64,000 nucleotides of DNA from Macrobrachium rosenbergii (GCF_040412425.1 NC_089755.1:50401798-50465797); one strand, 5' to 3'; shown: positions 11,539-25,377, numbered from the stretch's first letter. Notes: generated by a model from the letters alone, not told the origin. Program-made: numbers and translations.

Positions 11539-13160
11539 GCAAAATTGAGACTTTCACTCTTGCCGTCTGAAGCAAAATAGCCAAATTTCCACATGGCGGC
11601 TCGTTTGCCGTGCCAGCATTCTTCCAGAACAGTCATTGTCCAAAACTTAAGTGCCAACATGTCTTCACATTTTATTTTCGCAAAAGCACTTCGGTCATTA
11701 GGCGCACTGTTATTTTCACATTTCATTTTAGTGTCTTTCCCGACTTCCGCCTCCCAAGTTGTCTGAAAGTTTTGTATTCACTGGGTGAATTTGTTTGCTG
11801 GTGGTTTGTACGTCTCTCTGTCTGTCTGTCTGTCAGTGTCTGTGTGTTTTTCAGCTGAATGTCTTACAAAGTTTTGGATGGATTTCAGGGAAGAGGCAAT
11901 CAGATTTTGAGAGGGTGCTACAAGCTTCAGTGAGGGGTGAAGAGAGAGGCATGGGGTAGCAACCTCACTCTTAAAGTTTTGGTGAGAAGCGGAAGGCGCT
12001 CTCCTTCCTGGCATCTTCTTGAAAGCGTCGAATGGCGTTTGGTTTAAAAAATACATAAAAAAAACAGAATGCGTATACATATATGTATTTGTTTCTGTTC
12101 TTGCTGCGATATTTTGCGTTAGTTCCGAGGCCAGTCAATTTTTTTCAGAGATTGCCGTTAAAGTTTTTTTTTTTTTTTTTTACAGTATGGGTACTTCAGT
12201 ATAGACTACTTATTTGCGTTAGCACAAGTATGTTTAATAAGCACTCTGTATGTGTTTCATATTGTTTTTATTCTTTAGCCTCCATGCTCAGTTATGACGC
12301 AGGTTTAAAAGGAAAATCTTTACTGAACAAGAAGGATAATCTCACCCTAATATTATCGTAAGCTATACTTTTAGGCTAATAAACAAAGAATCGTTAGATG
12401 ATATATAGTGTCATTACCAAGAAACAACGTCAGGATTTTATTGTTTTGCGTGCTAGATAATCCAGTTCATTACTTATTTATTTATTATTACTCTTTTTCT
12501 AATGAATCGATAAAGGAATAAACTAAGATATTGAAAAGACCTTTCAGAAATTCAACAAAACACAACCCGACCTGACCTGACCCTTGACCTTCCAGTTGCA
12601 ACGTGCACTTTGGTTTGAAAGCTCTGTCGGAGAAAGAGACGGACTCGTAACTGCTTTGTAAAAACCTTGATAATTAAAAATGTTTAGCTTCTTTAAGCTT
12701 TCATCTTTCCTTTGTCATATTCCTTCATGCGCTTTTTTTTTTTTGGAACAGTTACATATTTTTTCTACACAGTTATCCTTCATTATACCCTCCACTATTT
12801 TGTACTGTTTCTATTCTTTTCTTTGCTATTCCCTTCGTTTTTTTACGCCTAATCTACGTTCTCGTTTATATATTCAGTCAACTGACACCTTTCCTGTCAA
12901 TTACTCTCCCCCATTCAATTTTCGATCTCTCCGTTTTATGATTTTCTCCCGTTTCTTCTTTCCTTTTAACCCTCTTTCCATTCCACTCTACCCTCCCAAT
13001 CCACTCGAGATTTTTTTTTGTGTGTGTCTGCAAAAGTTCACTCTGCCAGAGAGGGAGTGTCAATATTGGCGGTGGCACCATTCCACAAACAAGATTCCTC
13101 CGGCGTTATTTGAGTAGCTATTGATTTCAGCCTTGGAACATTATTGTTGCCATGGCAACG
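11537..13160. other. Unique, T-rich sequence without a supported gene
   Basis: The 145-codon ORF at 12680-13117 is Phe/Leu/Ser/Pro-rich translation of pyrimidine-rich DNA with no domain signature. CTGT repeats near 11815-11835. Confidence 0.5.
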
Positions 13161-13161
13161 T

Positions 13162-13256
<95 letters not shown>
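13161..13256. repeat. (AT)n microsatellite
   Basis: About 48 AT units. Confidence 0.97.
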
Positions 13257-13258
<2 letters not shown>

Positions 13259-13658
13259 ATATAAAAACGTTTAAGAAAATTATTTTAAAATATATTATAT
13301 GTGGGGAAATATGTATTATTCATAACGGATAATTTTTCAGATATTGAAAAATCAAATTTATTTTTCTCAGGGCCACTGGTTATCAGTCACGAGCCACCAT
13401 GGCTGGCAGTGGTAGTTTTACCGACAAATGAATGACGAGGAGACTGACAGACAGATAGACGGAATTTTTAAATTGGGTTCTTTATCTAACTAGTGCATCT
13501 GCAAGGTCATAAACCCTTATCATAAATTGCTAGGGATACCCACTAGGCTACGTCATGGTCGTTCAAACTTAACTGAGACCTATAGACTCTTGCACCAGAC
13601 CGCTAAGGTACGTAACAAGTTCCACAAACTTTCAGGTATTTACATGGGAGCCCCTACC

Positions 13659-13662
<4 letters not shown>

Positions 13663-13725
<63 letters not shown>
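13663..13725. repeat. (GA)n microsatellite
   Basis: About 31 GA units. Confidence 0.97.
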
Positions 13726-13728
<3 letters not shown>

Positions 13729-14367
13729 ATGGAGATAATTTTCTGAAAAGTATTCAAAGGTTTCATGATCCAACAGTGCCCACATAAATTTGTTAAATAC
13801 TGGAATTCCTCCAGGATCCGGATTCATCTCAAAATCTTACTAACATTCCTTGGCCTATAGATTTCCCATCTGCCCCCTGCCCCCGACCTTCCTCCACCCC
13901 CTAAATCCTACACCGTCACGAAATTTCATTGAAATCCGTCGAAACCTTTATCAAATATTTTGCAATAAATTCATTAACGCGGTTATTGACCCATGACCGC
14001 TTGCACAAAACTGCAAAGATCTCTTGCCAGTTTCTGCAACGTTTGATATTTCGCAAGACGGTAGTAATTATCCTACACTGAAACCTCCTCTTTCATTCGG
14101 GCTTAGGAAGGGATTGCTTCTTAACTAAACGTTTTAGTCATGCAGGCGGAATCCTTCCCATGCAATAGCGGGGATCAAGTTCGCATGCTACGTACATCAT
14201 TGCTAGTCGTGTGCATGACCTGAATGTCTTCCGATGAAGCTCTGGGATAATCACTGAACGCTGCCACAGCCGTTTGTTTTTAGTTAATGCTTTGTATCCT
14301 TAATTATTGTTTGAGTATCTACTTAATACTCCGGCCTTGTGGCCTCATTGTGAATTACTGCCCCTGG
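13726..14367. other. Unique sequence
   Basis: No supported feature. Confidence 0.45.
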
Positions 14368-14717
14368 GACGAGATTCTGTCCGCCCTCTCAGATCTTAGA
14401 AACTACTGAGGCTAGAGGGGTGCAAATTGGTACGTTGATCATCCACCCTCTAATCATCAAACATACCAAATTGCAGCCCTCTAGCCTCGTTTTTTTTTTT
14501 TTATTTAAGGTTAAAGTTAGCCATAATCGTGCTTCTGGCAAAGATATAAGGTAGGCCACCAGCGGGCCGTGGTTAAAGTTTCATTGGCCACGGCTCATAC
14601 AGCATTATACCGAGACCACCGAAAGATAGATCTATTTTCGGTGCCTTGACTATACGCTGTAACGGCTGTACAGAAAACTCGATTGCGCCGAAGAAACTTC
14701 GGCGCAATTTTTACTTG
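14368..14717 (-). mobile_element. Foldback family B, copy 3 (reverse)
   Basis: Reverse orientation; ends with CTGTACAGAAAACTCGATTG and the GCGCCGAAGAAACTTCGGCG hairpin intact. Confidence 0.92.
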
Positions 14718-15029
14718 TCTCTTCTTGCGGCCAGTCTGACGAATCACATATGATAACGTGGTTTAAAAAAAATCAGAGAATCTAACTATTTCCAAAAGTT
14801 TGACAGGAACCGTTTCTTGAAAAATATGTGGATTAATGTAGTTAGAGCGAGGAAACAGAGGATATGATGAAGAATTTCTCGGGAAACTATCGTGAGTTTA
14901 GAAAACATTCCCTCTGAGCACACACCAGTAAACTTGCACGGAAGGGACTGCGCATTTCAGAATTGCTCACATGACAGACCGTTTCTTTATTGGAGGATCC
15001 CGCTGACCAAATCTGTGACAGACCTTCTA

Positions 15030-15290
15030 GGATGAATCTCAGTGATAATGCAATAGCCATGCGTGAATGTCATTTTAATTTGGGGGATATAACTTATACA
15101 GTAATCATAGATGAATGTCATTACAATTTAGGGCCAGTGACAATACATCTTGGATGAGTTTCAGCATAATTTGTGGGCAGTACTAATACAATAATTTGTG
15201 GTAAATATGACTAATAACGTGGGGTATTAATAATTCATTATAATTCAGTATAATTTGGGGCATTAGCAATACAAGGATCTGAGATAAATT
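15030..15290. repeat. Degenerate ~65-bp tandem repeat
   Basis: GATGAATGTCATTACAATTT-like blocks recur with drift (GTGAATGTCATTTTAATTT, GATGAGTTTCAGCATAATTT). Old, weak array. Confidence 0.5.
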
Positions 15291-15588
15291 TCACGTCAAC
15301 ATTTTAACTACTAAGAAATATACATGGCCTGTTTGTTATGCTAAAAATACGTTCTATTACATTCTATTACATTCTTGGACCTGTAGTAGTTTGGTGGATA
15401 TGCCAAGCTCCGGAAAGTCTTCAATTACCTTCGTTATCCCGGCAGGTTAACCATCTGCCCAGGTTATAATAACCTAGTGACTAGTAAGGTTAGGTAACGT
15501 GATATTCTTAGGTAACGCGATATTCATTCCTGTACTGAAGTACGTAGCCATTGCTTTAACGTTTCTAATGAGATTGAAATATATACAG

Positions 15589-15593
<5 letters not shown>

Positions 15594-15663
<70 letters not shown>

Positions 15664-15712
15664 TATATATATATATATATTAATATATATTTATATACAT
15701 ATATATATATAT
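15594..15712. repeat. (AT)n microsatellite
   Basis: Long AT array with a few TAC/ATT interruptions, followed by an 11-T run. Confidence 0.95.
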
Positions 15713-15998
15713 TTTTTTTTTTCAGCAACAACCTTCAGGTATTATCCCTTATTTACTGCAATATAAAGTAACTGTCAATCATTTAACTAGTGTGTAGCAT
15801 TCATTTGCGAAATGGATTCAGTAGTTTGTTCACTAGCGTTCGAGACTGTAGATATTAGGAGAGAGACAGAGAGAGCGAGGTGCAGTAGATACCTGATACT
15901 AATATTCCACGTAACTAAGGCAATTGAACGCGTGCCTTGTGGCCAACTTCAGAGTTTATCCCGTGGAAGAATGTTGCGCAATCTCTGCAAAATCAGTT

Positions 15999-16347
15999 CG
16001 TTTTAGTTTTCTGCAAAAGAAAACTATTGAGATGGCTATTTTCCTGTCCGCCCTCAGATCATAAAAACTGATGAGGTTAAAGGGCTGCAAATTGGTATGT
16101 TTATCATCCACCCTCCAAACGTCCAACATATCAAATTGCAGTCCTCTAGCCTCAGTAGTTATTTTATTTAAGATTAAAATTAGCCATGATCGTGCATCTG
16201 GCACCGCTATAGGTGCCAGCAACACAGGCCACCACCGGACCGTGACTGAGTTTTATGGGCCGCGGCTGAAAGTTTCTTACGGCATTGTACGCTGTACAGA
16301 AAACTCGATTGCGCCGAAGAAACTTCGGCGCATTTTTTACTTGTTTT
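15999..16347 (-). mobile_element. Foldback family B, copy 4 (reverse)
   Basis: TTTTAGTTTTCTGCAAAAGA at one end and the CGCCGAAGAAACTTCGGCGC hairpin at the other. Confidence 0.92.
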
Positions 16348-16728
16348 ACAGTGAAACTGATTGATGAAACCCACAGACGTGTTGAGTGTATTTTTTGCTA
16401 AAGTTTTTCGTCGCCATTCTCCTATGTTTACAGGATGAGCTAAACTATAGGATGAAATATTTCTCAAAATTGTTTAAATTTAATGACAATATCAGCAAAT
16501 CGAACGAATTTCTTATCAGTTTGTAATCAAGTATATCACATAATATTAGAGTATATGGACAGGTCTGTTTTTTAACACACCATAGATTTTTGTCCCTTCA
16601 TCGTTCGCGCCAGTGGTTTTTAATTCGGGAATGTCCAACTAATCGATTCTGTCAAGAGAATTTCCTCAAGGCTTATGTAAAGTAACATGCTAATAGAAGT
16701 TTAAAAACCTATTTAACATGTGAGTTGT
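16348..16728. other. Unique sequence between two family B copies
   Basis: Nothing recognised. The flanking B copies are in opposite orientations, so ~350-bp arms surround this 380-bp stretch. Confidence 0.5.
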
Positions 16729-17069
16729 CTGTACAGCACCACCGAAAATCGATCTATCTTTCGGTGGTCTCGGTATAATGCTGTGTGAGCCGCGTTCCAT
16801 GAGACTTTAACCACTGCCCGGTGGTTGCCTGGCCTATATCGTTACCAGTCGCACGATTATGGCTAACTTTAACCTTAAGTAAATTAATAAACTACTGAGG
16901 CTAGAGGGCTGCAATTTGGTATGTTTGATGATTGGAGGGTGGATGATTAACATACCAATTTGCAGCCCTCTAGCCTCAGTGGTTTTTAAGACCTGAGGGC
17001 GGGCAAAATAAAGTGCTGACGGACAGACAAAGCCGGGGCAATAGTTTTCTTTTCAGAAAACTGAAAATC
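16729..17069 (+). mobile_element. Foldback family B, copy 5
   Basis: 5' truncated (starts at CTGTACAGC); otherwise complete to TTTTCTTTTCAGAAAACTG. Confidence 0.92.
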
Positions 17070-17104
17070 GTAATTCAGTCTAATTTTCAGCAAAAGTAAC
17101 TTTG

Positions 17105-17365
17105 ATACTGAACAAAAAAAAATAATTAAGTACTGTTCATCTTAAATGCTAATAACTAATATCAGCGGCAAAAAATAAAAATAGTTAGAAATAAATAGTA
17201 AATGATAAATTCATCAATGATTGAAAATATTAACACTGATTTTCAGTAATAAGAATAACGTACTATTCTTCTTAATTGCCAATAACTTAATATCAGCACC
17301 AAAAAATAAAAGTAGTTAGAAACAGTAAATGATAAATTTATCAATGATTGAAAATATTAACATCC
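17105..17365. repeat. Diverged tandem duplication, unit ~140 bp
   Basis: AATATCAGC...AAAAAATAAAA.TAGTTAGAAA and AAATGATAAATT.ATCAATGA with GAAAATATTAACA occur twice in the same order. Confidence 0.85.
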
Positions 17366-17624
17366 AAAAAAAAAATTGATAATTGAAAGCACAATTACGG
17401 AAACGGATTATGGCTGGAATCGACTATACGTGAAATTGATGTCATTAATAATGATTCATTTGCCCTAGGAATTGTAACTAATTAAGTCTCTTAATTGCCT
17501 GGATTGACTTTGTGAACATGGAAGGCTTTTTAATTGCAATCCTGGAAATGAAATTTCATAAGGCTGACCTAGGTCTACTTTTCATAACATGGAATGTTAC
17601 TCACACCGCGATTGGCTGGTTCAC

Positions 17625-17646
17625 TTTTTTTTTTTTTTTTTTTTTT
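17625..17646. repeat. Poly(T) run
   Basis: 22 T. Confidence 0.95.
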
Positions 17647-17719
17647 GCTTGTTTTTCACGATGTTAAGTTCCAAGTTTTTGTATATAAATACACACGTAT
17701 ATATATATTTATATCGATA

Positions 17720-17930
<211 letters not shown>

Positions 17931-18330
17931 AGGAGTGTTGGTGGTGGGGTTTATGAAAAGAGAAAGAAATTAAAGTGACTGAACATAACATAGATTTGCA
18001 TAGGGAGACAGACGCTGAGAAATTAAATAATGAATAGTGAAATAGAACACTGACGTAGAGAGAGAGAGAGAGAGGGAGGAGTGACTCTACAGACAGACAG
18101 GCAGACAGAGCCTGCCTCTCGTTAATAAGTGAAGAAGGTACCTTTAGGCTTCCCGTCCCAATATTCCCTGATAATTACTTTACTTTAATTAGTTTCTGAA
18201 GGACCAACTGACGCCGGAGCCTTTGTTAACATTCATTGTCTGAGTTTCGAATTATTACGCCACTCACAAAGGCATCAAGAAGTGAGACGGTGTAGTAATG
18301 TAATTATTAACTATAATGATGGTAGTCGTG

Positions 18331-18331
<1 letters not shown>

Positions 18332-18394
<63 letters not shown>

Positions 18395-18428
18395 TATTAT
18401 TATTATTATTATTATTATTGTGGTCGTG

Positions 18429-18494
<66 letters not shown>
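18332..18494. repeat. (ATT)n microsatellite
   Basis: About 50 ATT units with one frame slip and one GTGGTCGTGG interruption; creates spurious homopolymer ORFs. Confidence 0.97.
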
Positions 18495-21065
18495 TAACAA
18501 ATGCACACTTCCACTTCAAAAAGATCTAGATAGCATTCCCGTAGGAATAAGGTAGACTGAAAATAATTACAGGAAATGCTAACATTCATCAGAAGAATTT
18601 GAGGCATATATACCTCTGCGTTGCTATCATATTTATTTTTCACCTTTGACCTCTTCCCCATCTTCGATTTTGGGGAGGGGCGGTTGTTGGGGGGGATTTG
18701 AGGGGGCAGTCACTCAACTCTTCTCATTCGTTTTTGATTGCTTCCTTTCTCTCTGTCACGATCTAACACTAGATTTTGCCTCTTACCGGAACATGAATAT
18801 CTGGTACTCGAGTGATTTCACTGATGGTACCTATGTTTTGTTGTTCAGATTCGATAACCAAGAACTGATGGTGCAAGTGCCCACTGAAGTACAGAAATGT
18901 AAACAGTGTATCTGCGAATGGGAATCTAATATTCATTGGCAATCGCAGAGCTTCGTATGACATAAGAATACAGTTTTCTGAAAGGAACTGCTTTGCTGTA
19001 AGACAACAACAGGTTTTCCATCAGTATCAGTTACACATTTGCCCTAAATCATCCTGACAGGTAATGCGAGGACTGAACCTCGGTCTATCTCTTTCGAAGA
19101 AACGACGATTGGAATGAAGGTTTCTGAAACCATCTGTTTTCTATAAGAAGAAGCCATTATGGTCGTCAAAAATATATCATTTGATATCATGAAGAAAACT
19201 AATGCAGTTGAAATGGAAAAACAGAGGAGCCAAAAATTTAAAAAAATGAAAAATTTCATAAAAAGAATAAGGAAAACCGACACACCTTAATAACACCGGA
19301 GATAAAGAAAATGAAGGTTAACCAGAGACTGGATGCAGCAGCCTCCATCCTCAAAATTCCTGTAAAACTAAACTAGAAAGTACATCTTGATTTATGGGAC
19401 ATCAGCAGAGGGCAAATGCATGGGACATCAGGTGTCCATTTTATTAAATCCTTAGCTCTAATTTTACAATTGGTCGTTATTCAGTGACCATTTGGAACAG
19501 GATGAAAATCCTAGTCTTGTTTTGCGATTCTAGACTTGTTCCAGACGGGGTTACAGGCCAACAAGGAAATGTAATACTTATTTTATTTGTTTTAATCCTC
19601 GTTTTCTTTAACAATCATGCTTTACACAGAGTCGTGGATAGGTGTATTTCATTTCAAATGTCAGAGTTGCTTGCGTAAAGCTCTTACCTTTGCAAAATTT
19701 AATATATTTTGCTGTATTTGGTAAGGGAGATTCATCCCTGTCTAATCTAACGTTTAATCTTATTAACATACAAGCTTGTTGGCGCACGCTACATGCGCTG
19801 GAACCTGGGGCTGCTGTCTCCCCTACCCTCCCGATCCCCCTACCTACCCCACCCCAGCCAGGGCGGACAAGCAGCTTTGCAAGAGGAGGATGGATGTCTC
19901 CCCTACCCTCCCGTTCCCGTACCTACCCCGCCCCCACCCAGGGCGGACAAACCGGTTTGTCATGCCTCCCCTACTGTCACCCGGGAGGTTGAGGACAAAC
20001 AAGATCAGATCTTCTCGGATTTTATTTTTATAGATGATTACCGTATAAATTCTCGTATGTTGCGTGCGGTAAATTCTGTAAATTCTCTCTTGCTATATGA
20101 TGCAGCATTTATTTATAACGCCGTCTCTGTCCATAACATATCATGACGTTATTCCATGCTTCGTTTCCGTTTATGGATCATATACTTTATGACCAGCATT
20201 GTTTAATATCCGTGATGCTTGTAATGCTTGTAATACCTTAACCTCCGGTCATTTGACGTAATGTGGCATTTCTCCCTCAAATAACCTCGGTCAAACATGT
20301 GCCTTACGATAAGGTTTCCTCACTTGATGATTCAGTCCGAGCAGAAACAATTGGCAAATGGATCGGTTAATCATTTTATGCGCTCATTTCACTCCACCCT
20401 AAATATTATATATTTGATCCATCAACTGCCAACATGGCAGCCATTTCGCAGAGCAAGTACTATTGCGATACATAATGAAATCATTTAATTCGTGTTATTC
20501 CTGACGGGAATTGTAATCAACAGATGATTTCATGTCATGTTCGGGAATCTGCGTTATTTACGCTTTTATCTGTAAAATTTACACACTTTCCTTCTCTTTG
20601 TTTTCATTTTTTCATTCCTCTTCTGCTTCCGAGAGTAACTTAATTTATATTTCTAATTATTTCAAGTTCGCCTTCAATCGAGATCTTTCCCTACCTCAGT
20701 TCCGGCAAGTTCTCCATGCGTCGATAATCATAGCAAATAGACGGAGATAATGTGAAAGCAAAGGCGTCCGTCTTCTAAAATTATGTGGTCGAAGTATATG
20801 AAAAATCCAGACTTTGAAATGTACGCTTCGTTTAGATCGCAGTCAGATTGAATATGCATCTGGGGAGCATTTTGTTGAAGACAGGGGTCGCCGAATTGGC
20901 AAATGAGTTAATCAGTCATTCACTTCGCTTTGCATAAATGCGCTCAGTTGCAGAAGTAATTTAAAAATGAACCATGCATGACAATTCTATAAAAGTTATA
21001 TCATTTATTAAATGCCCGAGAGAAAAGGATATTTAAAAGAATTCTTAGACTGTTTATATATATTA
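18495..21065. other. Long unique stretch without a supported gene
   Basis: Includes a 104-codon ORF (18646-18960) and overlapping ORFs at 19642-20146, none with a recognisable motif. The C-rich section 19815-19985 contains a ~95-bp direct duplication (CTCCCCTACCCTCCCG... then CCCAGGGCGGACAA, twice). Confidence 0.5.
19815..19985. repeat. C-rich direct duplication
   Basis: TCTCCCCTACCCTCCCG then TACCTACCCC and AGGGCGGACAA appear twice about 95 bp apart, with a partial third start (CTCCCCTACTGTC). Confidence 0.8.
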
Positions 21066-21365
21066 AAGTCCTCTTGGGCCCCTGTAGGTTCATAGGACAG
21101 GCGCTGATCTCCTGTTTCTTAGGCCCACAGCCAGAGGGGGGACAGATCCCAATGCCTATGACACGTGGCCAGTGTGTCGCTAGGCCCACTGTTTAACTCC
21201 CCAGCCCGAGGCTGGTACCTATTTTCCTACGGAACCTCGGGTTTTTTCGGACCGTTAGGTTGATGGGCTGCCGGATTTTTGCAGTGGCGCTATCCGAGCC
21301 AGCAGTGAGCGGCGGGATTTGACCCCGGCTCTCTCGACTAGTAGCCGAGAATCATACCACTGCGG

Positions 21366-21367
<2 letters not shown>
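21066..21367 (-). mobile_element. tRNA-derived SINE (reverse)
   Basis: On the minus strand the 5' end has a tRNA-like head: GTGGTATGATTCTCGGC (box-A region) and, ~30 nt on, GGGTCAAATCCCG (box B). It continues ~220 bp (GCCACTGCAAAAATCCGGCA, CCCGAGGTTCCGTAGG) to an AT-rich TTTAATATATATAA tail. The (AT)n array at 21368 abuts the 5' end. Confidence 0.75.
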
Positions 21368-21431
<64 letters not shown>

Positions 21432-21432
21432 T
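21368..21432. repeat. (AT)n(GT)n microsatellite
   Basis: About 26 AT units, then GT units. Confidence 0.96.
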
Positions 21433-22485
21433 TGTTCATTACTAGCTAGTTCCTTCGTTAATCTGCGTTGATTATAAATCTAATCATTTATCTTTACACT
21501 AAGTATTCATGTCCTGTGAAAATAAGATGAAATGAATTATGCGTGAAGTTGAATACGACGATCATTCGTTAGGCAAGCAAAGCAAGAGATTAAGAGATAT
21601 CAAGGAACCTCTAGCCATTACATGCCATTGTTTTCCTCAACAGAAAAAAAGAAAGATTTAGATTCGCAAAAGGAGCGGAGTAAATTGAGGAAGCACTATG
21701 TAAAAAAAAAAAGTATGTATTAAGATATTTATCCCGTGGAAATTGAATATAGTTTCCTTTGAAGCACGAGAGTAAAACTCAGCTGAAACGCATTAAGGTT
21801 TCAACAGCATAAGTCAAGCGTAAAGTTTTCGATCCTTTGATAATACAACCTGCGTAAAAAAAATATTCCCCTTTTTCTTCTTTAGTTGAACACAATGAGG
21901 TCCCCTCACATTAACAGCGAACCGTGGAAAATGTGAGCTTGATTTTTCAGACTGGCGGTTGTTAGGAAGTTTTGTCCGAAGAAGTAATCTTACCCGTCAT
22001 GCATCATTTGAGATTTGTGTGTGCGCATCCTGTAAGTATCCTCCGAGTATAGCCAGCCGTGATTTAGGAAACAATGCTGGATATGTTCAGCCTGAAAGAT
22101 ATTCTTCTTTCTTTTTGTAGTCGCCAGGCAAGAGACAATACTAGATTGGCTCGTGGAAATTACACTTCGCTTCTTACACTAATTTTACATTAGTAAAATT
22201 AGTATATAAACTAGCATTCTTGCGTAACACTCATATTTAAGAGAAATGAGGATTTTCTTGATGGAATAAGTGGGTAGGATACGGAGTCTCAGGAAGTAAT
22301 CCGGTCAGTGAACAGTATGTATCGCGTAACTGATAATCACTCACTTTCCTAGTTTCTAAGCAGTATGAAAAGATTCTAGGTGTATTTGGTGCGTGATGGA
22401 AAATCTTTTTATCTCCTGCAGTTCAGGCCAGGTTCAGGTAGTGCCAGTGTCAGCGGAATTTTGAAAAAGCCATTACGTCCATCGG

Positions 22486-22490
<5 letters not shown>
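21433..22490. other. Unique sequence
   Basis: Contains a perfect-looking palindrome ACTAATTTTACATTAGTAAAATTAGT near 22178-22203 (given as TAATTTTAC / GTAAAATTA arms); no gene. Confidence 0.5.
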
Positions 22491-22553
<63 letters not shown>

Positions 22554-22598
22554 TTATTTTGACTTTCACAAAACTGGATTTACCCCTTCCATTCGCCT

Positions 22599-22647
<49 letters not shown>

Positions 22648-22690
22648 TTATTTTGACTTTTACAAAACTGGCTGGCTTTTCCCCTTCCAC

Positions 22691-22755
<65 letters not shown>

Positions 22756-22795
22756 TTATTTTGACTTTCACAAAACTGGGTTTTCCCCTTCCATT

Positions 22796-22865
<70 letters not shown>

Positions 22866-22910
22866 TTATTTTGACTTTCACAAAACTGGATTTTCCCCTT
22901 CCATTCGCCT

Positions 22911-22958
<48 letters not shown>

Positions 22959-22996
22959 TTGACTTTTACAAAACTGGCTGGCTTTTCCCCTTCCAC

Positions 22997-23045
<49 letters not shown>

Positions 23046-23085
23046 TTATTTTGACTTTCACAAAACTGGGTTTTCCCCTTCCATT

Positions 23086-23143
<58 letters not shown>

Positions 23144-23188
23144 TTATTTTGACTTCTACAAAACTGGATTTTCCCCTTCCATTCCTTC

Positions 23189-23257
<69 letters not shown>
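22491..23257. repeat. Compound tandem array: (CT)n tracts alternating with a ~48-bp spacer
   Basis: Eight (CT)n tracts separated by seven near-identical spacers (TTTTGACTTTCACAAAACTG ... CCCCTTCCATTCGCC) at about 22552, 22645, 22753, 22863, 22952, 23043 and 23141. The spacers show two subtypes (ACTGGATTT/ACTGGGTTT and ACTGGCTGGC). Confidence 0.95.
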
Positions 23258-23260
<3 letters not shown>

Positions 23261-23879
23261 CCCTATTAATTAGATATAAACGTAAAGGGAACTAATATAA
23301 AGTTTACGGTATCTTCTATCAGCATCGCATAATTAACTTTGAAATCAATTCAGTGACAACGATTGCCAGTCCTCGGCCTCTCCCTCACCACCAATCAAGC
23401 GCTTTGAAAGCCCGAATCTCCCAAATATCGAATATTCTGTTTCCGAAAATAATATCTGCCACGAGAGTTGATGCTCTCATTCCGGTCTAGGCCCCGGAGA
23501 AAAGGCAGGGGGGGCGGGGGCGGTTGCCCGAAATTACAGTAGACCTTGACGCTCTGATGTAAGCGGCATTGGATTAAAGTGAGGTCAGGAAGTCAAAGGA
23601 AAGAAAGAATTACACAACAAACCACATCGGCCTGGTGCAAGCGGAGATGGGTCATAATGGGGAAACAAATGTAATAAAATAAAGAATTTTTGGAAAAATT
23701 CTTCCGCCATTGTGATATTACAGAAACGCTCATCAGAATCTTATATATTTTGTACGCATATATTCACTTACTTCTTTGACTTCTCGGGCCTCTTTGTAAC
23801 CCATTATCTTACATCACGTGTTGCGTAGATTCAAGTTGAACTAAGCTGACATTCAGTTTGCTTATTGATCTTACCCCTT
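23258..23879. other. Unique sequence
   Basis: G-rich patch near 23505-23524; no gene. Confidence 0.45.
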
Positions 23880-24240
23880 ATTAGATGAAGTTGTTAATTA
23901 CTATATGACGAAGTAACTATTAATTACTTTGGAGTCTCTGTGTACTAGATGAAATGCTATTTTCTTGATAAGTTTCTGATCATTAAATGCAGTTTCTTTT
24001 TAAATACGGAAATTGCTAATCATTAGTTGAAGTTAATCTAAATTAGATGAAATTAGTATGCATTAGATGAAGTTGCTATTTGTTATATGAAATTGGTTCT
24101 AATTAGAGGAATTTGCTGTGTATTAGATGCTCTACTATTTATTAGATAAAGTTAATGTTTAGAGGAAGCTGCTGTTCTTTCATAGAGAATGAAGTAGCTG
24201 TTTATTGAATGAAATTACTATTTATTGAAATAAAGCTTCC
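23880..24240. repeat. Degenerate short tandem repeat
   Basis: ATTAGATGAA.TTGCTATTTATT-like motif recurs about every 30-40 bp with heavy drift. Confidence 0.65.
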
Positions 24241-24727
24241 ATCCATCAGTTTGAAATTGCTAAGCCCACGTTCATGTCCTCAAAGCTGGTCATGGGAGCT
24301 CGTAACCTACGCCAAGGACGTATGCAATTCGGTTATGGTCACCCACACAAGTAAAGACCAGACCCATCGTTGTTCAGCATCAGTGATCGAAAATTCAGCG
24401 TTGTATGCTTATTTCTATGTTAAATTCCGTTCAGATAGGCTAAATGGGCTTCATAGGAATTAACTGTATGTAATTTTACACGTAGCATTCTTTTCTGTAA
24501 TAGGCTGTATAAGATGTCTTATTCTTAATTTCAGTTGATCCATCGCGCGATGAATTTCTCATATTTTTAATATTTTTTTTATTTTTTCCTTCTGTTATCT
24601 TATATACCTGATACTCTTAATTGACTTTTACCTATAAGTGGCGTTTTCCCCACCCCTCACTTTTATGCTCATTCATTCTCACTTCTCTCTCCATATCTTT
24701 ATTGCGGCCCTATCGAAGGCTCCTTCC

Positions 24728-24731
<4 letters not shown>

Positions 24732-24772
<41 letters not shown>
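24732..24772. repeat. (CT)n microsatellite
   Basis: About 20 CT units. Confidence 0.97.
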
Positions 24773-24775
<3 letters not shown>

Positions 24776-25377
24776 CTTTCGGCTGTCAACAACAACAACA
24801 AAAATACTGGAAGCGGTGTCATCCAGATACAATGACATCGCTGGAAAAGTGTCTCATTACAAAGAGAAAGAAAAAAAACAGAAACATGTTCACCGTCTAC
24901 CCAATTAGGCGCCCTCTGTAACCCGAACCGTGGACGACACAGCCCCTTCCTTGATATCACTTCCTCAGGAGAGTAATATTTCCTCTCTTGACGAACGTGT
25001 TTTCTACCCGTTAAAGAAAGGCCGAAGTGGGAAGGACAGTTTATACAACCTGAGGTCATCGTCGCAGTAATTATAAGTGGGAGAATATTCGCGCCATAGC
25101 GAAGTGTTTTCAACCTGAGGTCATCGCAGCAATTATCAGTTGGAGAATATTCGTGCCGTGTCGAATACTGTTTTCTGTTAGCTTAATTGGTTACTTGATT
25201 AACGATGCGGAAACGAGACCGAGGGGATGCTTTGCTGGAATCTACGTGCTGTCAGTTTCTGGGTAAATGTGATGTTCATGTTTTACCAGAAGCAGGGGCT
25301 CTCACCCGGGGGGTCGTGGGAGGGTTTCAATCACTTAATGGCAGGCGTAAGCCTATTTGGATCTACTAAGAGTTTGT
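24773..25377. other. Unique sequence with a short tandem duplication
   Basis: CAACCTGAGGTCATCG.. GCAGTAATTAT and GAGAATATTCG occur twice (25046-25096 and 25111-25155). Confidence 0.7.

Noticed and set aside
12680..13117. 145-codon ORF rich in Phe, Leu, Ser and Pro
   Set aside because: Pyrimidine-rich DNA without a domain signature, clear splice sites or codon pattern.
18646..18960. 104-codon ORF
   Set aside because: Non-repetitive and so considered, but no recognisable motif, no flanking exon and a start in G-rich low-complexity sequence.
19642..20146. Three overlapping ORFs in a C-rich duplicated region
   Set aside because: All three frames are open because of base composition and a local duplication; no family resemblance.
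22559..23152. 197-codon Ser/Leu-rich ORF
   Set aside because: Translation of (CT)n tracts and the repeated spacer; not a gene.
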